The notes under the pieces were generated by a model. The model was not told the origin of the DNA, ran no database searches, and worked only from the letters and a program-made list of their open reading frames with translations. Position numbers and translations under genes: made by a program. 50,881 nt of DNA from assembly GCA_023251725.1 (NCBI GenBank), contig JAHEYG010000011.1, positions 1-50,881 on the forward strand. Reading direction: 5' to 3'. The DNA is from Sphingobacteriaceae bacterium (GTDB lineage Bacteria; Bacteroidota; Bacteroidia; B-17B0; Aurantibacillaceae). Numbering within the stretch: position 1 is the stretch's first letter; every line of letters starts with the position of its first letter. Positions 8,412-16,195 of the stretch are shown one piece after another.

Positions 8412-9589
8412 TGATGAAAGAATTTATATCAGCCGCACCAAAAAGCACGAGCGAATTCGCCGAAGGGTTTAACTTTGATGTATTACGTCCGTTTTACGAT
8501 AGCGAGGTGAAGGCCGTTATGAATAAAATGTCGAGCGATGATTTGTATCATAACTTGATGGCATACCTATGGAAAGGTATTACCCGAGAAGAAGCTATAC
8601 AAAAAGCCCTGAATATAAATTCGATTCGCGAATTTCAAACGACTTATATGCATCATGCAATTTGGTCAATTGTAAATAGCAGCAGTACAGGTTTAAGCTG
8701 GAGTGGTTTGGAAAATTTAGATCACAACAAATCGTATTTGTATATTGCCAATCACCGCGATATTTTATTGGACAGCGCCATTTTGCAAATTATTTTAGAC
8801 AAAGAAGAATTTGCTACTTCTGAAATTACGTTTGGAAGTAATTTAATGGAGGAAGGTTTTATTACCGATTTCGGAAAAATGAACCGGATGTTCATGGTAA
8901 GAAGAGAAGGAAACGTTAAAGAGTTGTACGATATTTCGAAGCATTTGAGCGCTTACATTCGTTACACCATTTTAGATAAAAATGTAAGTGTGTGGATAGC
9001 TCAGCGAAATGGCCGTACTAAAGACGGTAACGACCAAACACAAACCGGATTATTAAAAATGCTTAACATGAGTGGTGGAAAAAATTTCGTTGATAATTTT
9101 TCTGCATTAAATATTGTTCCTCTTACCATTAGTTACGAATACGAACCCTGCGATTGGCTAAAAACACAGGAATTATATTTATCAACGCTTCATACTAAAT
9201 ACATTAAAACCCCCGGTGAAGATTTAAATAGTATTATAGCGGGCATTAAACAACCTAAAGGTAAAATTCATGTTCATTTTGGAAACCCAATAAAAAAAGA
9301 ATTAATTGAAATAGATAAAATTGGTAATGAAAATGAAAAAATTAAAAATTTAACTCAGGTGATAGACAATCATATTCATAATAATTATTTTTTGCATAAT
9401 GTAAATTATATTGCATACGATATTTTGAATCATACAACTGTTTTTGAGAAAAATTATTCGGCTGAAGAAAAAATTAATTTTTTAAATTATGTTGATGAGA
9501 AAATAAAAAATTTAAAAGGAGAGGTCGATGTATTAAAACAATTGTTTATTAAAATGTACAGCTATCCCGTAAAAAACAAATTGTATTAA
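8411..9589 (+). CDS. PlsC-like 1-acylglycerol-3-phosphate acyltransferase family protein
   Basis: A 392-residue protein with a PlsC-type acyltransferase core: YIANHRDILLDSA (about 111-123) is the active-site His-Asp block and IAQRNGRTKDGNDQTQTGL is the substrate/phosphate-binding block. The His and the conserved second Asp are separated by five residues rather than the canonical four, which I recall as typical of a Bacteroidota subgroup. There are about 90 residues of extra N-terminal sequence and a long C-terminal tail compared with minimal PlsC (about 240). It is coupled to the preceding adenylating enzyme. It probably transfers an acyl chain from ACP or CoA to a lipid acceptor. Its end overlaps the convergent gene by 4 bp. 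Confidence 0.82.
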   Translation: MMKEFISAAPKSTSEFAEGFNFDVLRPFYDSEVKAVMNKMSSDDLYHNLMAYLWKGITREEAIQKALNINSIREFQTTYMHHAIWSIVNSSSTGLSWSGLENLDHNKSYLYIANHRDILLDSAILQIILDKEEFATSEITFGSNLMEEGFITDFGKMNRMFMVRREGNVKELYDISKHLSAYIRYTILDKNVSVWIAQRNGRTKDGNDQTQTGLLKMLNMSGGKNFVDNFSALNIVPLTISYEYEPCDWLKTQELYLSTLHTKYIKTPGEDLNSIIAGIKQPKGKIHVHFGNPIKKELIEIDKIGNENEKIKNLTQVIDNHIHNNYFLHNVNYIAYDILNHTTVFEKNYSAEEKINFLNYVDEKIKNLKGEVDVLKQLFIKMYSYPVKNKLY

Positions 9590-10425
9590 AATAATATTCC
9601 CAGTTTTATATAAGCATTTAAACGGTTGGCCCCTCTGATTCTTCCGGGTGTAGTAACCTGAATATAATTATCATTAGAAGGTGTCGTTAACGAAAAAGGA
9701 TCCTTTTCTATTGCATCCCAAAAAGACGAAAATAAAGCAAACAACTGTGCGCTGCAACCATAATCAATTGTAAAACGATTAAAAAGAATTCTGCTCTTTC
9801 CAAAACCAAAAACAACATCCGGTCGCGCTGTAAACTGGCCTTGCTCTCCGAAATTTGTTAAATACAATGGTGTGTAACTCCCGTTATTATCCATTTTTAA
9901 GCGCATTATTTTAGGGTCGTAAAAACAGGCAGAGGTGTTGATAGTAATTCCTGTAAAAAAATATCCGCCCCAAGGTGCCACATAGCGATCGTGGTAAAAT
10001 TTAAAATACAAACAATAATTTATTCCGGTAATTTCATAATACTCTTGAGGATTATTTTCAAGTGCGTAACTATAAAAGGAGGTGCCTGTAGTGGGATTAT
10101 AAATTACTGCATTGTTAACTTTAATAGTAGAATAGTTATCAAATATAGTTTTATAAAATTTTACTGAAGCCCCAATCATTATTCTCGTTTTTAAAGCGTA
10201 CTCAAGGTACCCTTCATGAAATGTATTGAAAGCTAACCAGCCTTTGTTGGTATGACCTGCAGAATGTCCGATTAAAGTATTGCCGTTTTCATTGGTACCC
10301 AGTGTAACAGGACTAAAAGTAAAACCATATCCCAAAACAAATCTCTTCCCCATGTAACCCGGAGCTTTCTGTGAAAATAAATTCAGGGAGAAAGAAAAAA
10401 TAAATATTACTATTACTACTCTCAT
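9586..10425 (-). CDS. Exported hypothetical protein, probable outer-membrane beta-barrel
   Basis: A 279-residue protein with a signal peptide ending ...FSLNLFSQ. The body alternates aromatic and polar residues in strand-like stretches (IMIGASVKFYKTIF, NYCLYFKFYHDRYV, GYFFTGITINTS) and ends in YIKLGILF, a terminal aromatic typical of outer-membrane barrels. No named family is recognised. It follows the M48 peptidase gene by 5 bp on the same strand, so the two probably form a transcription unit. Confidence 0.65.
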   Translation of the reverse strand: MRVVIVIFIFSFSLNLFSQKAPGYMGKRFVLGYGFTFSPVTLGTNENGNTLIGHSAGHTNKGWLAFNTFHEGYLEYALKTRIMIGASVKFYKTIFDNYSTIKVNNAVIYNPTTGTSFYSYALENNPQEYYEITGINYCLYFKFYHDRYVAPWGGYFFTGITINTSACFYDPKIMRLKMDNNGSYTPLYLTNFGEQGQFTARPDVVFGFGKSRILFNRFTIDYGCSAQLFALFSSFWDAIEKDPFSLTTPSNDNYIQVTTPGRIRGANRLNAYIKLGILF

Positions 10426-10430
10426 AAAAA

Positions 10431-12587
10431 TTATTTTCCGGTTTTTAATTCGTAAAACATCTGGTAAATTTTAGCATTTACAAAATCTTTGGTGGCTTTT
10501 CCTCTAATTATTTCCTGCTTCATGTAAACTACTTTATTCTTTTTTAAATCATACAGTGCGCCGTAACAAGCAGCGGCGGTTTTAGTACCCTTTACACTTA
10601 CTATACCGGTTTTAAGAATATATTGCGTGCCGTATTTTGAAATAATTTTATTAATGTCGTTGGTATTAAAAATGGGTGCATGTGTATTATCTGAGCCGTC
10701 AACCTTTTCATAAATCCAATCGTTAATAACCGAATAGTCATTCATTTTATCTACATCAGCAGAAGTTATTAAACCTGGGTCTAAAGTCACTAATTTAAAA
10801 TTTTGTTTTTCGGCGCAAAGGTTTACTGTTTTAATAAGTTCTTCCTGACTAAGGTCAGATTCCAATTCAGTAATTTCGCTGTTTTTTCCGGTATAATTTA
10901 TCTGAATAAAAAAGGGCTCCAGAATTAAAACTTTTTCAATTTTTTCCTGGTCATGAATTCCATTTCCTTTTTTGTGTTTTTTACTTCTGTAAACATCATT
11001 TTTATTTCCCATACTGTATTCAGTAAAATCAACGGTTTGATTTGCAGAACCCGATGCGGGAAATTTTCCGACAAATTCTTTATCCTCCATAAACAAATCA
11101 ACAAAGGCTTCTTTATAATAAGCTGTATCGTAATTTTTAAAATTATTTTCTTTTTGAATGTTAGCAATCAAATCGGTTTTTGATTTGGCAGTTGATGAAT
11201 CTTTTTTAATAGGGGTTACTTGTTCGGGTTTTTTATTGGTTCTCACAAAATCAACAATGCCCCAACTGGTTTTAGATAACATTTTAAATAAACTATCTGT
11301 GAGGCTTCCCAATACTTCATCTTCCGGAAATTTTTTATGTGCTCGGTAAACATAATTTAACGACATAATGGTCCATTCATTAGGAGGCATCTTACTAATT
11401 AAATAATAAATTTGCTGAGGAAAACTTTCTACTTCACCATAAGCTTTTATCCCATCGCTTAAATACGAATCGTTATTATACTTTAGTAATCTAATATTAT
11501 ATAAACTTATGGCATATAAACATTTTGAAATTGTTTCTGTCAAATACACATTATTAGAATATTTTTTTGAAAGTATATAGGCTGCGTAAAAAGTATTGGC
11601 GTAATCGCGATTTTTTAAATACAACCTGCACAACTCAAAACGCGATAAATCTCTTATATAATTAAATTGCTCTTCGCCTAATAAATTATCCACTCTTCCG
11701 GAACTTGTTCTTGCTTTAATGAGTTCGCCAATGGCCGCTTTTCTTTTTGTGGTATTAGGATGCGTGCTTTTACTATCGTCTTCATTGGCGTTATTTCGAA
11801 TGGAAGAAACCTCTTTTAAAAAATAACCATTCGGAATTTTAAAATACTCCGTTTCGAGAAATGATTTATTAAACTCTACCAATTCAAATGGTAAATGCGC
11901 ATACTGCAAAACATCAAACGCTTTTTCGGCCTGAGCAAAATTAAAATTAGTTTGCTCAAACAATCTAAATCCTTCAATATCGGCTTCGCTTTCATATTCT
12001 TTCGAATACTGACATTTCTCAATAAGTTTATCGGCGTTAGTTTTTCCGGAATAATAATCGTTTTCAATTTTTTTGTTTTTAACGTAGCCGTTAATGTTGT
12101 GTTTTTTTACATAATGTGCAATTTCGTGACTCATAATATAAGCCATTTGCGCTTCGGTTTCGGCTTGTGCAATTAAACCAATATCAAAAAATAAATAACC
12201 TTTATCGTAACTGTAAGCATTTACTACTGCCGATTTTAAAGTAAAAATGTGTAATTGGCTTCTTAAAGTGGGATTGTTTTTTAAAACTAAATCGGCCAGT
12301 TTATTAAGGTATTTTGTAATCTCGTCGTTTATTAAAGTGTTGCCACTTTTTACAATTTTTTCGATTTCGTAATTAGATTCGGTAAGATAAATAGTTTTAA
12401 GCGCCTTATCATTTTCTTTGCCTTTATAAAGTTCGGTAATTTCGGTTTTTATAATTTTTCTGATGTCTTGTGTAAAAACCTCCGGCAAAACCCCTTCCGA
12501 TTTTAAGGGGTAATAATTTTTTTGTAAGTTTTGTTGAGAAACTAATTTTAATCCAATAATTAAAAATAAAAATAAACTCTTTTTCAT
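10431..12587 (-). CDS. M48-family exported metallopeptidase with long C-terminal region
   Basis: A 718-residue exported protease if started at ATG 12587, which gives a clean signal peptide (MKKSLFLFLIIGLKLVSQ); the open frame extends 16 codons further upstream without a signal sequence. The zinc motif HEIAH is at about 154-158, and the third ligand Glu is probably in KEYESEADIEGF. This is the pattern of M48 peptidases such as BepA/LoiP, which act in periplasmic or outer-membrane quality control. The remainder (about 350-718) has a helical-repeat-like stretch and then an alpha/beta domain I do not recognise. It is followed 5 bp later by an outer-membrane protein gene, consistent with an envelope role. 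Confidence 0.85.
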   Translation of the reverse strand: MKKSLFLFLIIGLKLVSQQNLQKNYYPLKSEGVLPEVFTQDIRKIIKTEITELYKGKENDKALKTIYLTESNYEIEKIVKSGNTLINDEITKYLNKLADLVLKNNPTLRSQLHIFTLKSAVVNAYSYDKGYLFFDIGLIAQAETEAQMAYIMSHEIAHYVKKHNINGYVKNKKIENDYYSGKTNADKLIEKCQYSKEYESEADIEGFRLFEQTNFNFAQAEKAFDVLQYAHLPFELVEFNKSFLETEYFKIPNGYFLKEVSSIRNNANEDDSKSTHPNTTKRKAAIGELIKARTSSGRVDNLLGEEQFNYIRDLSRFELCRLYLKNRDYANTFYAAYILSKKYSNNVYLTETISKCLYAISLYNIRLLKYNNDSYLSDGIKAYGEVESFPQQIYYLISKMPPNEWTIMSLNYVYRAHKKFPEDEVLGSLTDSLFKMLSKTSWGIVDFVRTNKKPEQVTPIKKDSSTAKSKTDLIANIQKENNFKNYDTAYYKEAFVDLFMEDKEFVGKFPASGSANQTVDFTEYSMGNKNDVYRSKKHKKGNGIHDQEKIEKVLILEPFFIQINYTGKNSEITELESDLSQEELIKTVNLCAEKQNFKLVTLDPGLITSADVDKMNDYSVINDWIYEKVDGSDNTHAPIFNTNDINKIISKYGTQYILKTGIVSVKGTKTAAACYGALYDLKKNKVVYMKQEIIRGKATKDFVNAKIYQMFYELKTGK

Positions 12588-12621
12588 TTTATGGATTTTA
12601 AACTGCCAACATTTATTGTTT

Positions 12622-12636
12622 CGTGGCATTGCCACG
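12622..12636. repeat. CGTGGC palindrome
   Basis: CGTGGC-ATT-GCCACG, a 6-bp inverted repeat upstream of the M48 gene. It shares its stem with the 5'-UTR hairpins near 14360 and 21815 but lacks their flanking CTATCCCG sequence and has no -7 element at the matching distance. Confidence 0.55.
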
Positions 12637-12646
12637 ACTTAAAATA

Positions 12647-12677
12647 AAAACTCCCCTGATTGCTCAGAGGAGTTTTA
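12647..12677 (-). terminator. Intrinsic terminator of the 548-residue exported protein gene
   Basis: On the minus strand, AAAACTCCTCTGA and TCAGGGGAGTTTT form a stem with one imperfect pair and a 4-base loop, followed by a T-rich run. It lies 16 bp after the stop at 12693. Confidence 0.85.
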
Positions 12678-12692
12678 TAAATGGTTTAAAAA

Positions 12693-14339
12693 TTATTCAA
12701 ACTTAATTTTAGCGAAGCGGTCTCTGCCTTTATCTTCGGTATAAATATAAATTTGATTGTCTTTACCCTGAACAAAAATTTCGCAATCGGATGGCGGGAT
12801 AAATTGCGTGTTGCGCTCCTGTATAGGTGCAAAGCAATAATCTTCGTTTTTCATCAATACTGTTCTATTTGTAACTTTCCCATCGGTAAAAGAAACGGTG
12901 TTGCATACAAAATTAGAACCGTGAATACCTTGCACCGATTTTAAATCCTTAGGTTCAAAATCAGATTTTTGATAACGTTCGATATTTTTAGGATGATCAT
13001 CATTTAAAATGTAAAGATTTTTTTGAGTTACCACAGCGATGTATTGTTTAAACACATGCGGAAAATTCATTCTCATTTCATTTCTAAGTGGCGCATTTTT
13101 TATCCATTCAAAATCACCGTTTTTTCCGAGCTTAGCTACAATCACATCCATGTACTCATATTGCCAGTAAGACGAATTACTGCCATAACTGCCGTAACTG
13201 CTGGAATTTACATATTGCTCTTTATATTGTTCTCCAACGTAATATACTGCATCGCCAACCGGAAAAATATAATCTAATTTATATTTAAAATATTTCGACC
13301 TTTTGGCATTCGATTCCAAAGCGTTTAGCATATCGTCGTTAAAAAACTTGGCGGTTTTTGCGGCCACCGAATTACTTCCTAAATTAATTTTAAAACTAAA
13401 AATTCCAACTTTTACCAAGTCGGCTCCTTTACGTTCTATTACATCCTTAACAAAACCTCCCACTACAATTTCGTTATCACTCGATTTCGAAAACTCAATA
13501 TCACTTACTAAATAATCATCATCAAACAAAAGCTCTAATTGTTTTGGAGTTTGGTCGGCCGAGTTCATTGCATAAAAATTAAGACGGTAACGTTTTTCTT
13601 TGGTAGTGGCGTTTTTCGACAAGCCGTTATAGCACCAATAAACATTGTCTTTGTCATCGAGATATAAACCGATAAATCCGACGCCTTCCGACTCGGTAGC
13701 ACCAAACATTCCACCAAAAATAGCTCCTAAATTAAATCCGCCTCCACTGTGTAATTTTTGAGCCACTGTTTTTGTCCATATTTTTTTCATACCTGTGGCA
13801 TCCATTAAAATAAAATCGGTTTTATACTGATCGTCTTTAGTGGCTTTATGACTGGCTTTAATTAAAAATTTAGTAGCGCTAGGATTCGGAAAAATATCAA
13901 AATCAACAAACTCATAATGGTCGGCACTAATTGTAACAATTTCTTTAAGATCGTTGGAAACAACGCCTGAAGAAGAAACAGTTTGAAAAAACAGAGTCAT
14001 TTTATCTGCTTTTTTATCGTATTGCCTCCTAAAAATAAAAACGTTTCCTTGTGCGTATTCCACGTCTTCAATTTTTGTTTGTCCTTCTTCATCTAAATTT
14101 ACTTCTTTAGAAAAAGCAGGTTTAAGGGAGCCTTTATCATATTTCTCAATAAAAAAAGAAGTTCCTTTTCCTTTACTTCTAATGCGATAACAATAAAAAC
14201 TATTATCATCGCCCCCCAACATGCGATTCATTTTGTTGTCGCGGTCGTTATCTAATTCGGGGCCGTTGGTTAATTTAACCTGTGCAAAATCCGACATGCT
14301 AAAACATAACATAGCGGCAAAAAATAGTTTTGATTTCAT
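12693..14339 (-). CDS. Exported protein of unknown function, probable beta-propeller-like
   Basis: A 548-residue protein with a signal peptide (MKSKLFFAAMLCFSMSDFAQ). The body is rich in short beta-strands with repeated aromatic-plus-Gly/Asp turns (IGLYLDDKDNVYWCYNG, VVGGFVKDV, VYYVGEQYKEQY), suggesting a propeller or other all-beta periplasmic fold. No catalytic motif or named family is recognised. The gene has its own promoter (-7 at 14384), a 5'-UTR hairpin and a strong terminator, so it is probably monocistronic. It sits between the M48 peptidase gene and the lipoprotein genes, all envelope proteins. Confidence 0.6.
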   Translation of the reverse strand: MKSKLFFAAMLCFSMSDFAQVKLTNGPELDNDRDNKMNRMLGGDDNSFYCYRIRSKGKGTSFFIEKYDKGSLKPAFSKEVNLDEEGQTKIEDVEYAQGNVFIFRRQYDKKADKMTLFFQTVSSSGVVSNDLKEIVTISADHYEFVDFDIFPNPSATKFLIKASHKATKDDQYKTDFILMDATGMKKIWTKTVAQKLHSGGGFNLGAIFGGMFGATESEGVGFIGLYLDDKDNVYWCYNGLSKNATTKEKRYRLNFYAMNSADQTPKQLELLFDDDYLVSDIEFSKSSDNEIVVGGFVKDVIERKGADLVKVGIFSFKINLGSNSVAAKTAKFFNDDMLNALESNAKRSKYFKYKLDYIFPVGDAVYYVGEQYKEQYVNSSSYGSYGSNSSYWQYEYMDVIVAKLGKNGDFEWIKNAPLRNEMRMNFPHVFKQYIAVVTQKNLYILNDDHPKNIERYQKSDFEPKDLKSVQGIHGSNFVCNTVSFTDGKVTNRTVLMKNEDYCFAPIQERNTQFIPPSDCEIFVQGKDNQIYIYTEDKGRDRFAKIKFE

Positions 14340-14355
14340 AAGTAGATTTTTTTAA

Positions 14356-14372
14356 CCGCGGCAATGCCACGG
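14356..14372 (-). promoter_or_regulatory. 5'-UTR hairpin (CCGTGGC type)
   Basis: Minus-strand CCGTGGC-ATT-GCCGCGG, a 7-bp stem with one G-U-type or mismatched pair, preceded by CTATC. It lies between the -7 element (14384-14391) and the ATG at 14339. The first stem base is expected about 5 bases into the transcript. Related hairpins occur at 20680 and 21810. Confidence 0.55.
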
Positions 14373-14383
14373 GATAGTTGTTT

Positions 14384-14414
14384 CAAATGTATTTTAAAAA
14401 ACAATAATATGCAA
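14384..14414 (-). promoter_or_regulatory. Promoter of the 548-residue exported protein gene
   Basis: On the minus strand TTG (14414-14412), 20 bases, then TACATTTG (14391-14384), an exact TAnnTTTG. The predicted start is near 14378. No LytTR-type TGTGAA pair is present here. Confidence 0.55.
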
Positions 14415-14451
14415 TTAAGTTGTTAAATTATTTTTATTGAAAAAGCGTTTG

Positions 14452-14910
14452 TCAAAATGAATACTCTTGTGAAACGCAGGTGTTGGCTTTAAAAGTAATA
14501 TTGTTAGAAGGAAAAGTAAAAAGTGTAACGTCAGAAGCATTAACAGCTACACCATAACTCGCATATTGTTTTGATTTGCTTGAGCCCAAATCCATAGTTA
14601 CAGTTAATGCACCGCCACCGCAAGCCGGCGCCACTGAATAATACGGGGTAGATGCCGATACTGTTCCTTTTAATACTCCATCTACATATATTTTAATGTT
14701 AGTTACACCGTATTTTACACAGGTATCGTAAAAAGGCTTTTTCCACCAAAACACAAATCGCCCCTGATAATTACAAGTGCCATTATCTTCGGTGGCTTTT
14801 GAATTAAAGTTAGTGCTGTTAGGGTCCATACAACCCGGAACACCGCATGCATTAAATATTACGACAGAAAAACATATTGCTAAAATTCCGAAAATAACTT
14901 TTGTTTTCAT
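14452..14910 (-). CDS. Small lipoprotein with CMDPxA-type N-terminal motif (paralogue 1)
   Basis: A 152-residue predicted lipoprotein: signal peptide ending VIFNAC, then GCMDPNSTNFNSKATEDNGTC. This Cys-bounded motif resembles the GCMDPxAxNYN...DDGSC element found in many Bacteroidota surface proteins. The rest (about 50-152) is a beta-rich domain with a second Cys pair, containing WWKKPFYDTC, KIYVDGVLKGTV and CGGGALTV. It is clearly paralogous to the next gene (15157-15627). A degraded copy of the LytTR-type box and an exact -7 element lie upstream. Function unknown; cell-surface location is inferred. Confidence 0.7.
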   Translation of the reverse strand: MKTKVIFGILAICFSVVIFNACGVPGCMDPNSTNFNSKATEDNGTCNYQGRFVFWWKKPFYDTCVKYGVTNIKIYVDGVLKGTVSASTPYYSVAPACGGGALTVTMDLGSSKSKQYASYGVAVNASDVTLFTFPSNNITFKANTCVSQEYSF

Positions 14911-14936
14911 ATTATTAATCTTTAAAGTTTAAAACG

Positions 14937-15000
14937 CAAACCTATTTTAAGACTTACCAAAGCTATTAATATTTTGTGAAAACGCTACATTTTGCAACGT
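14937..15000 (-). promoter_or_regulatory. -7 element with degraded LytTR-type box
   Basis: Minus-strand TAGGTTTG (14944-14937) fits TAnnTTTG. One TTCACA half-site lies at 14980-14975, 30 bases further upstream, one base closer than in the four good copies. The distal half-site expected near 14996 is not recognisable, although the GTAGC centre between the halves is partly kept. It is probably a weak or decayed version of the regulator site. Confidence 0.45.
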
Positions 15001-15008
15001 AATTAATA

Positions 15009-15057
15009 AAAGATTAAAGATTAAAGATTAAAGATTAAAGATTAAAGATTAAAGATT
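15009..15057. repeat. Heptanucleotide tandem repeat, 7 x AAAGATT
   Basis: Seven perfect copies of AAAGATT, directly beside the degraded regulator box of the lipoprotein gene and before the terminator of the upstream gene. The same unit recurs at 16158-16185. The copy number is likely to vary by replication slippage. Confidence 0.9.
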
Positions 15058-15065
15058 ATTTAATT

Positions 15066-15099
15066 AAAAAAGCTCAGTTATAAATAACCAAGCTTTTTT
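15066..15099 (-). terminator. Intrinsic terminator of second CMDPxA lipoprotein gene
   Basis: Minus-strand AAAAAAGCT ... AGCTTTTTT with an extended, slightly imperfect inner stem (GGTTAT/ATAACT), ending in a T-run. It lies 57 bp after the stop at 15157. Confidence 0.75.
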
Positions 15100-15156
15100 A
15101 TTTTTAAGATTCTTTCTTCGATTAATATTAATTTTTTTGTTACAGTAAATTAAATA

Positions 15157-15627
15157 TTACCAGAGATATTCCTGCGAAGTACAAGTGTTGCCAGCAAATG
15201 TATTATTACTAATTGGAATGGTATAAAGTGTAGCGTTAGAAGCGTTAACCAAAGTGGCATTGCTTGTTAATATTTTTGTTTTGCTTGTACCCAGGTCTTT
15301 TGTAACCGTTAAGGCACCACCACCGCAACTTGGAGCCGTAGTATAATATGGAGTGGTTATTGGTACGGTTCCTGCCAAGGCGCCATCTACATATATTTTA
15401 ACATTGGCCACACCATGAGCTACGCAACTATCGGTAAAACCTTTTTTCCACCAATAAACATATTGACCCTGATAGTTGCAGGTACCATCATCGTCGGTGG
15501 CTTTTGAGTTATAATTTGTGCTGTCTTTATCTTTACATCCTTTAACTGCACACGATGTAAAAATTAAATTTGAAGTTAAAGCTAATGCAGCTATAACTGT
15601 TACAATGGATTTCATTTTTGTTTTCAT
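15157..15627 (-). CDS. Small lipoprotein with CMDPxA-type motif (paralogue 2)
   Basis: A 156-residue predicted lipoprotein, signal peptide ending LIFTSC, followed by CKDKDSTNYNSKATDDDGTC, the same Cys-bounded motif as in the neighbouring paralogue. The C-terminal domain matches paralogue 1 closely: YWWKKGFTDSC, KIYVDGALAGTV, SCGGGALTVTKDLG and TCTSQEY. The two genes are a tandem duplication. Upstream it has a complete LytTR-type direct repeat and an exact -7 TAAATTTG. Function unknown; it probably folds as a small disulphide-stabilised beta domain on the cell surface. Confidence 0.72.
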   Translation of the reverse strand: MKTKMKSIVTVIAALALTSNLIFTSCAVKGCKDKDSTNYNSKATDDDGTCNYQGQYVYWWKKGFTDSCVAHGVANVKIYVDGALAGTVPITTPYYTTAPSCGGGALTVTKDLGTSKTKILTSNATLVNASNATLYTIPISNNTFAGNTCTSQEYLW

Positions 15628-15650
15628 TTTTTTAAGTTTTTAAGTTTTAT

Positions 15651-15716
15651 CAAATTTACTGAGATGATTATTTCAACGATTTTATATTTTGTGAAAAGGG
15701 TACTTTTTGGTGTGAA
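15651..15716 (-). promoter_or_regulatory. Predicted LytTR-activated promoter (site B)
   Basis: TGTGAA half-sites at 15690-15695 and 15711-15716 are 21 bp apart. On the minus strand the box reads TTCACACCAAAAAGTA then TTCACAAAAT, followed after 31 bases by TAAATTTG (15658-15651). This drives the lipoprotein gene starting at 15627. It shares spacing and sequence with sites at 16006, 18765 and 23523. Confidence 0.7.
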
Positions 15717-15801
15717 AACGATGAATTATTAAGTGGGACTATGTTAGATTTTTAATAATTATTTTTTACACTAAAATGAGAGCCCATTTTATATTTTAAG
15801 G

Positions 15802-15990
15802 CTATTCAAGAATGAAACGCATTCCTTGATGCGTGAGTAATAAATCATTTGTGATAGGAGGTTTATTAATTTCCTCGATTTTTTTCTTGCTAGTTTTCTT
15901 GATGTTTTCTGAACCCAAACGGCTTTTGTTTATTGAAAAAACGCATAATAAAATTAAAATTAGGGCGATGGTTGATATTATCTTTTTCAT
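15802..15990 (-). CDS. Small membrane or exported protein, unknown
   Basis: A 62-residue ORF starting at ATG 15990 (MKKIISTIALILILLCVFSI); the open frame extends six codons upstream but those would lie too close to the promoter. The N-terminal 20 residues form a signal peptide or single membrane helix. The rest is Lys-rich (KKTSKKKIEEINKPP) and ends LLTHQGMRFILE. No family is recognised. The gene is supported by a well-placed -7 element (16006-16013) and a full regulator box with the same geometry as at larger genes. It may be a small secreted or membrane effector of the LytTR circuit. Confidence 0.55.
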   Translation of the reverse strand: MKKIISTIALILILLCVFSINKSRLGSENIKKTSKKKIEEINKPPITNDLLLTHQGMRFILE

Positions 15991-16005
15991 TTTTTTTAGT
16001 TTCTT

Positions 16006-16071
16006 CAAATGTATTAAGATACCTATTTGTGTTATTGGATTTTTTGTGAAAGCGATACTTTTTAGTGTGAA
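16006..16071 (-). promoter_or_regulatory. Predicted LytTR-activated promoter (site C)
   Basis: TGTGAA half-sites at 16045-16050 and 16066-16071 (21 bp period). On the minus strand TTCACACTAAAAAGTAT then TTTCACAAAAA, then 31 bases to TACATTTG (16013-16006). It is upstream of the 62-residue ORF starting at 15990. Confidence 0.7.
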
Positions 16072-16157
16072 AGGTTAAGAATATTATAGAAAGAATGCGC
16101 GAATTGAGACTCTATCGCTAAGCCTCGCGACTCTCCACACCGAACCTTGAGATTTGA

Positions 16158-16185
16158 GATTAAAGATTAAAGATTAAAGATTAAA
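16158..16185. repeat. Heptanucleotide tandem repeat, about 4 x GATTAAA
   Basis: Four units of the same 7-base repeat as at 15009, preceded by degenerate units (GAGATTT). It lies 11 bp beyond the stop of the DUF5686 gene. The 60 bp before it (16084-16150) are GC-richer than the surroundings and carry no ORF I can support. Confidence 0.8.
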
Positions 16186-16195
16186 ATAAATTTAT

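Noticed and set aside
10953-12176. Several plus-strand open frames across the M48 gene
   Set aside because: They are antisense shadows of a gene with a clear zinc motif and signal peptide.
16084-16150. GC-richer stretch between the small ORF's promoter and the heptamer repeat as a possible RNA gene
   Set aside because: No tRNA-like fold, promoter or extended stem could be recognised.
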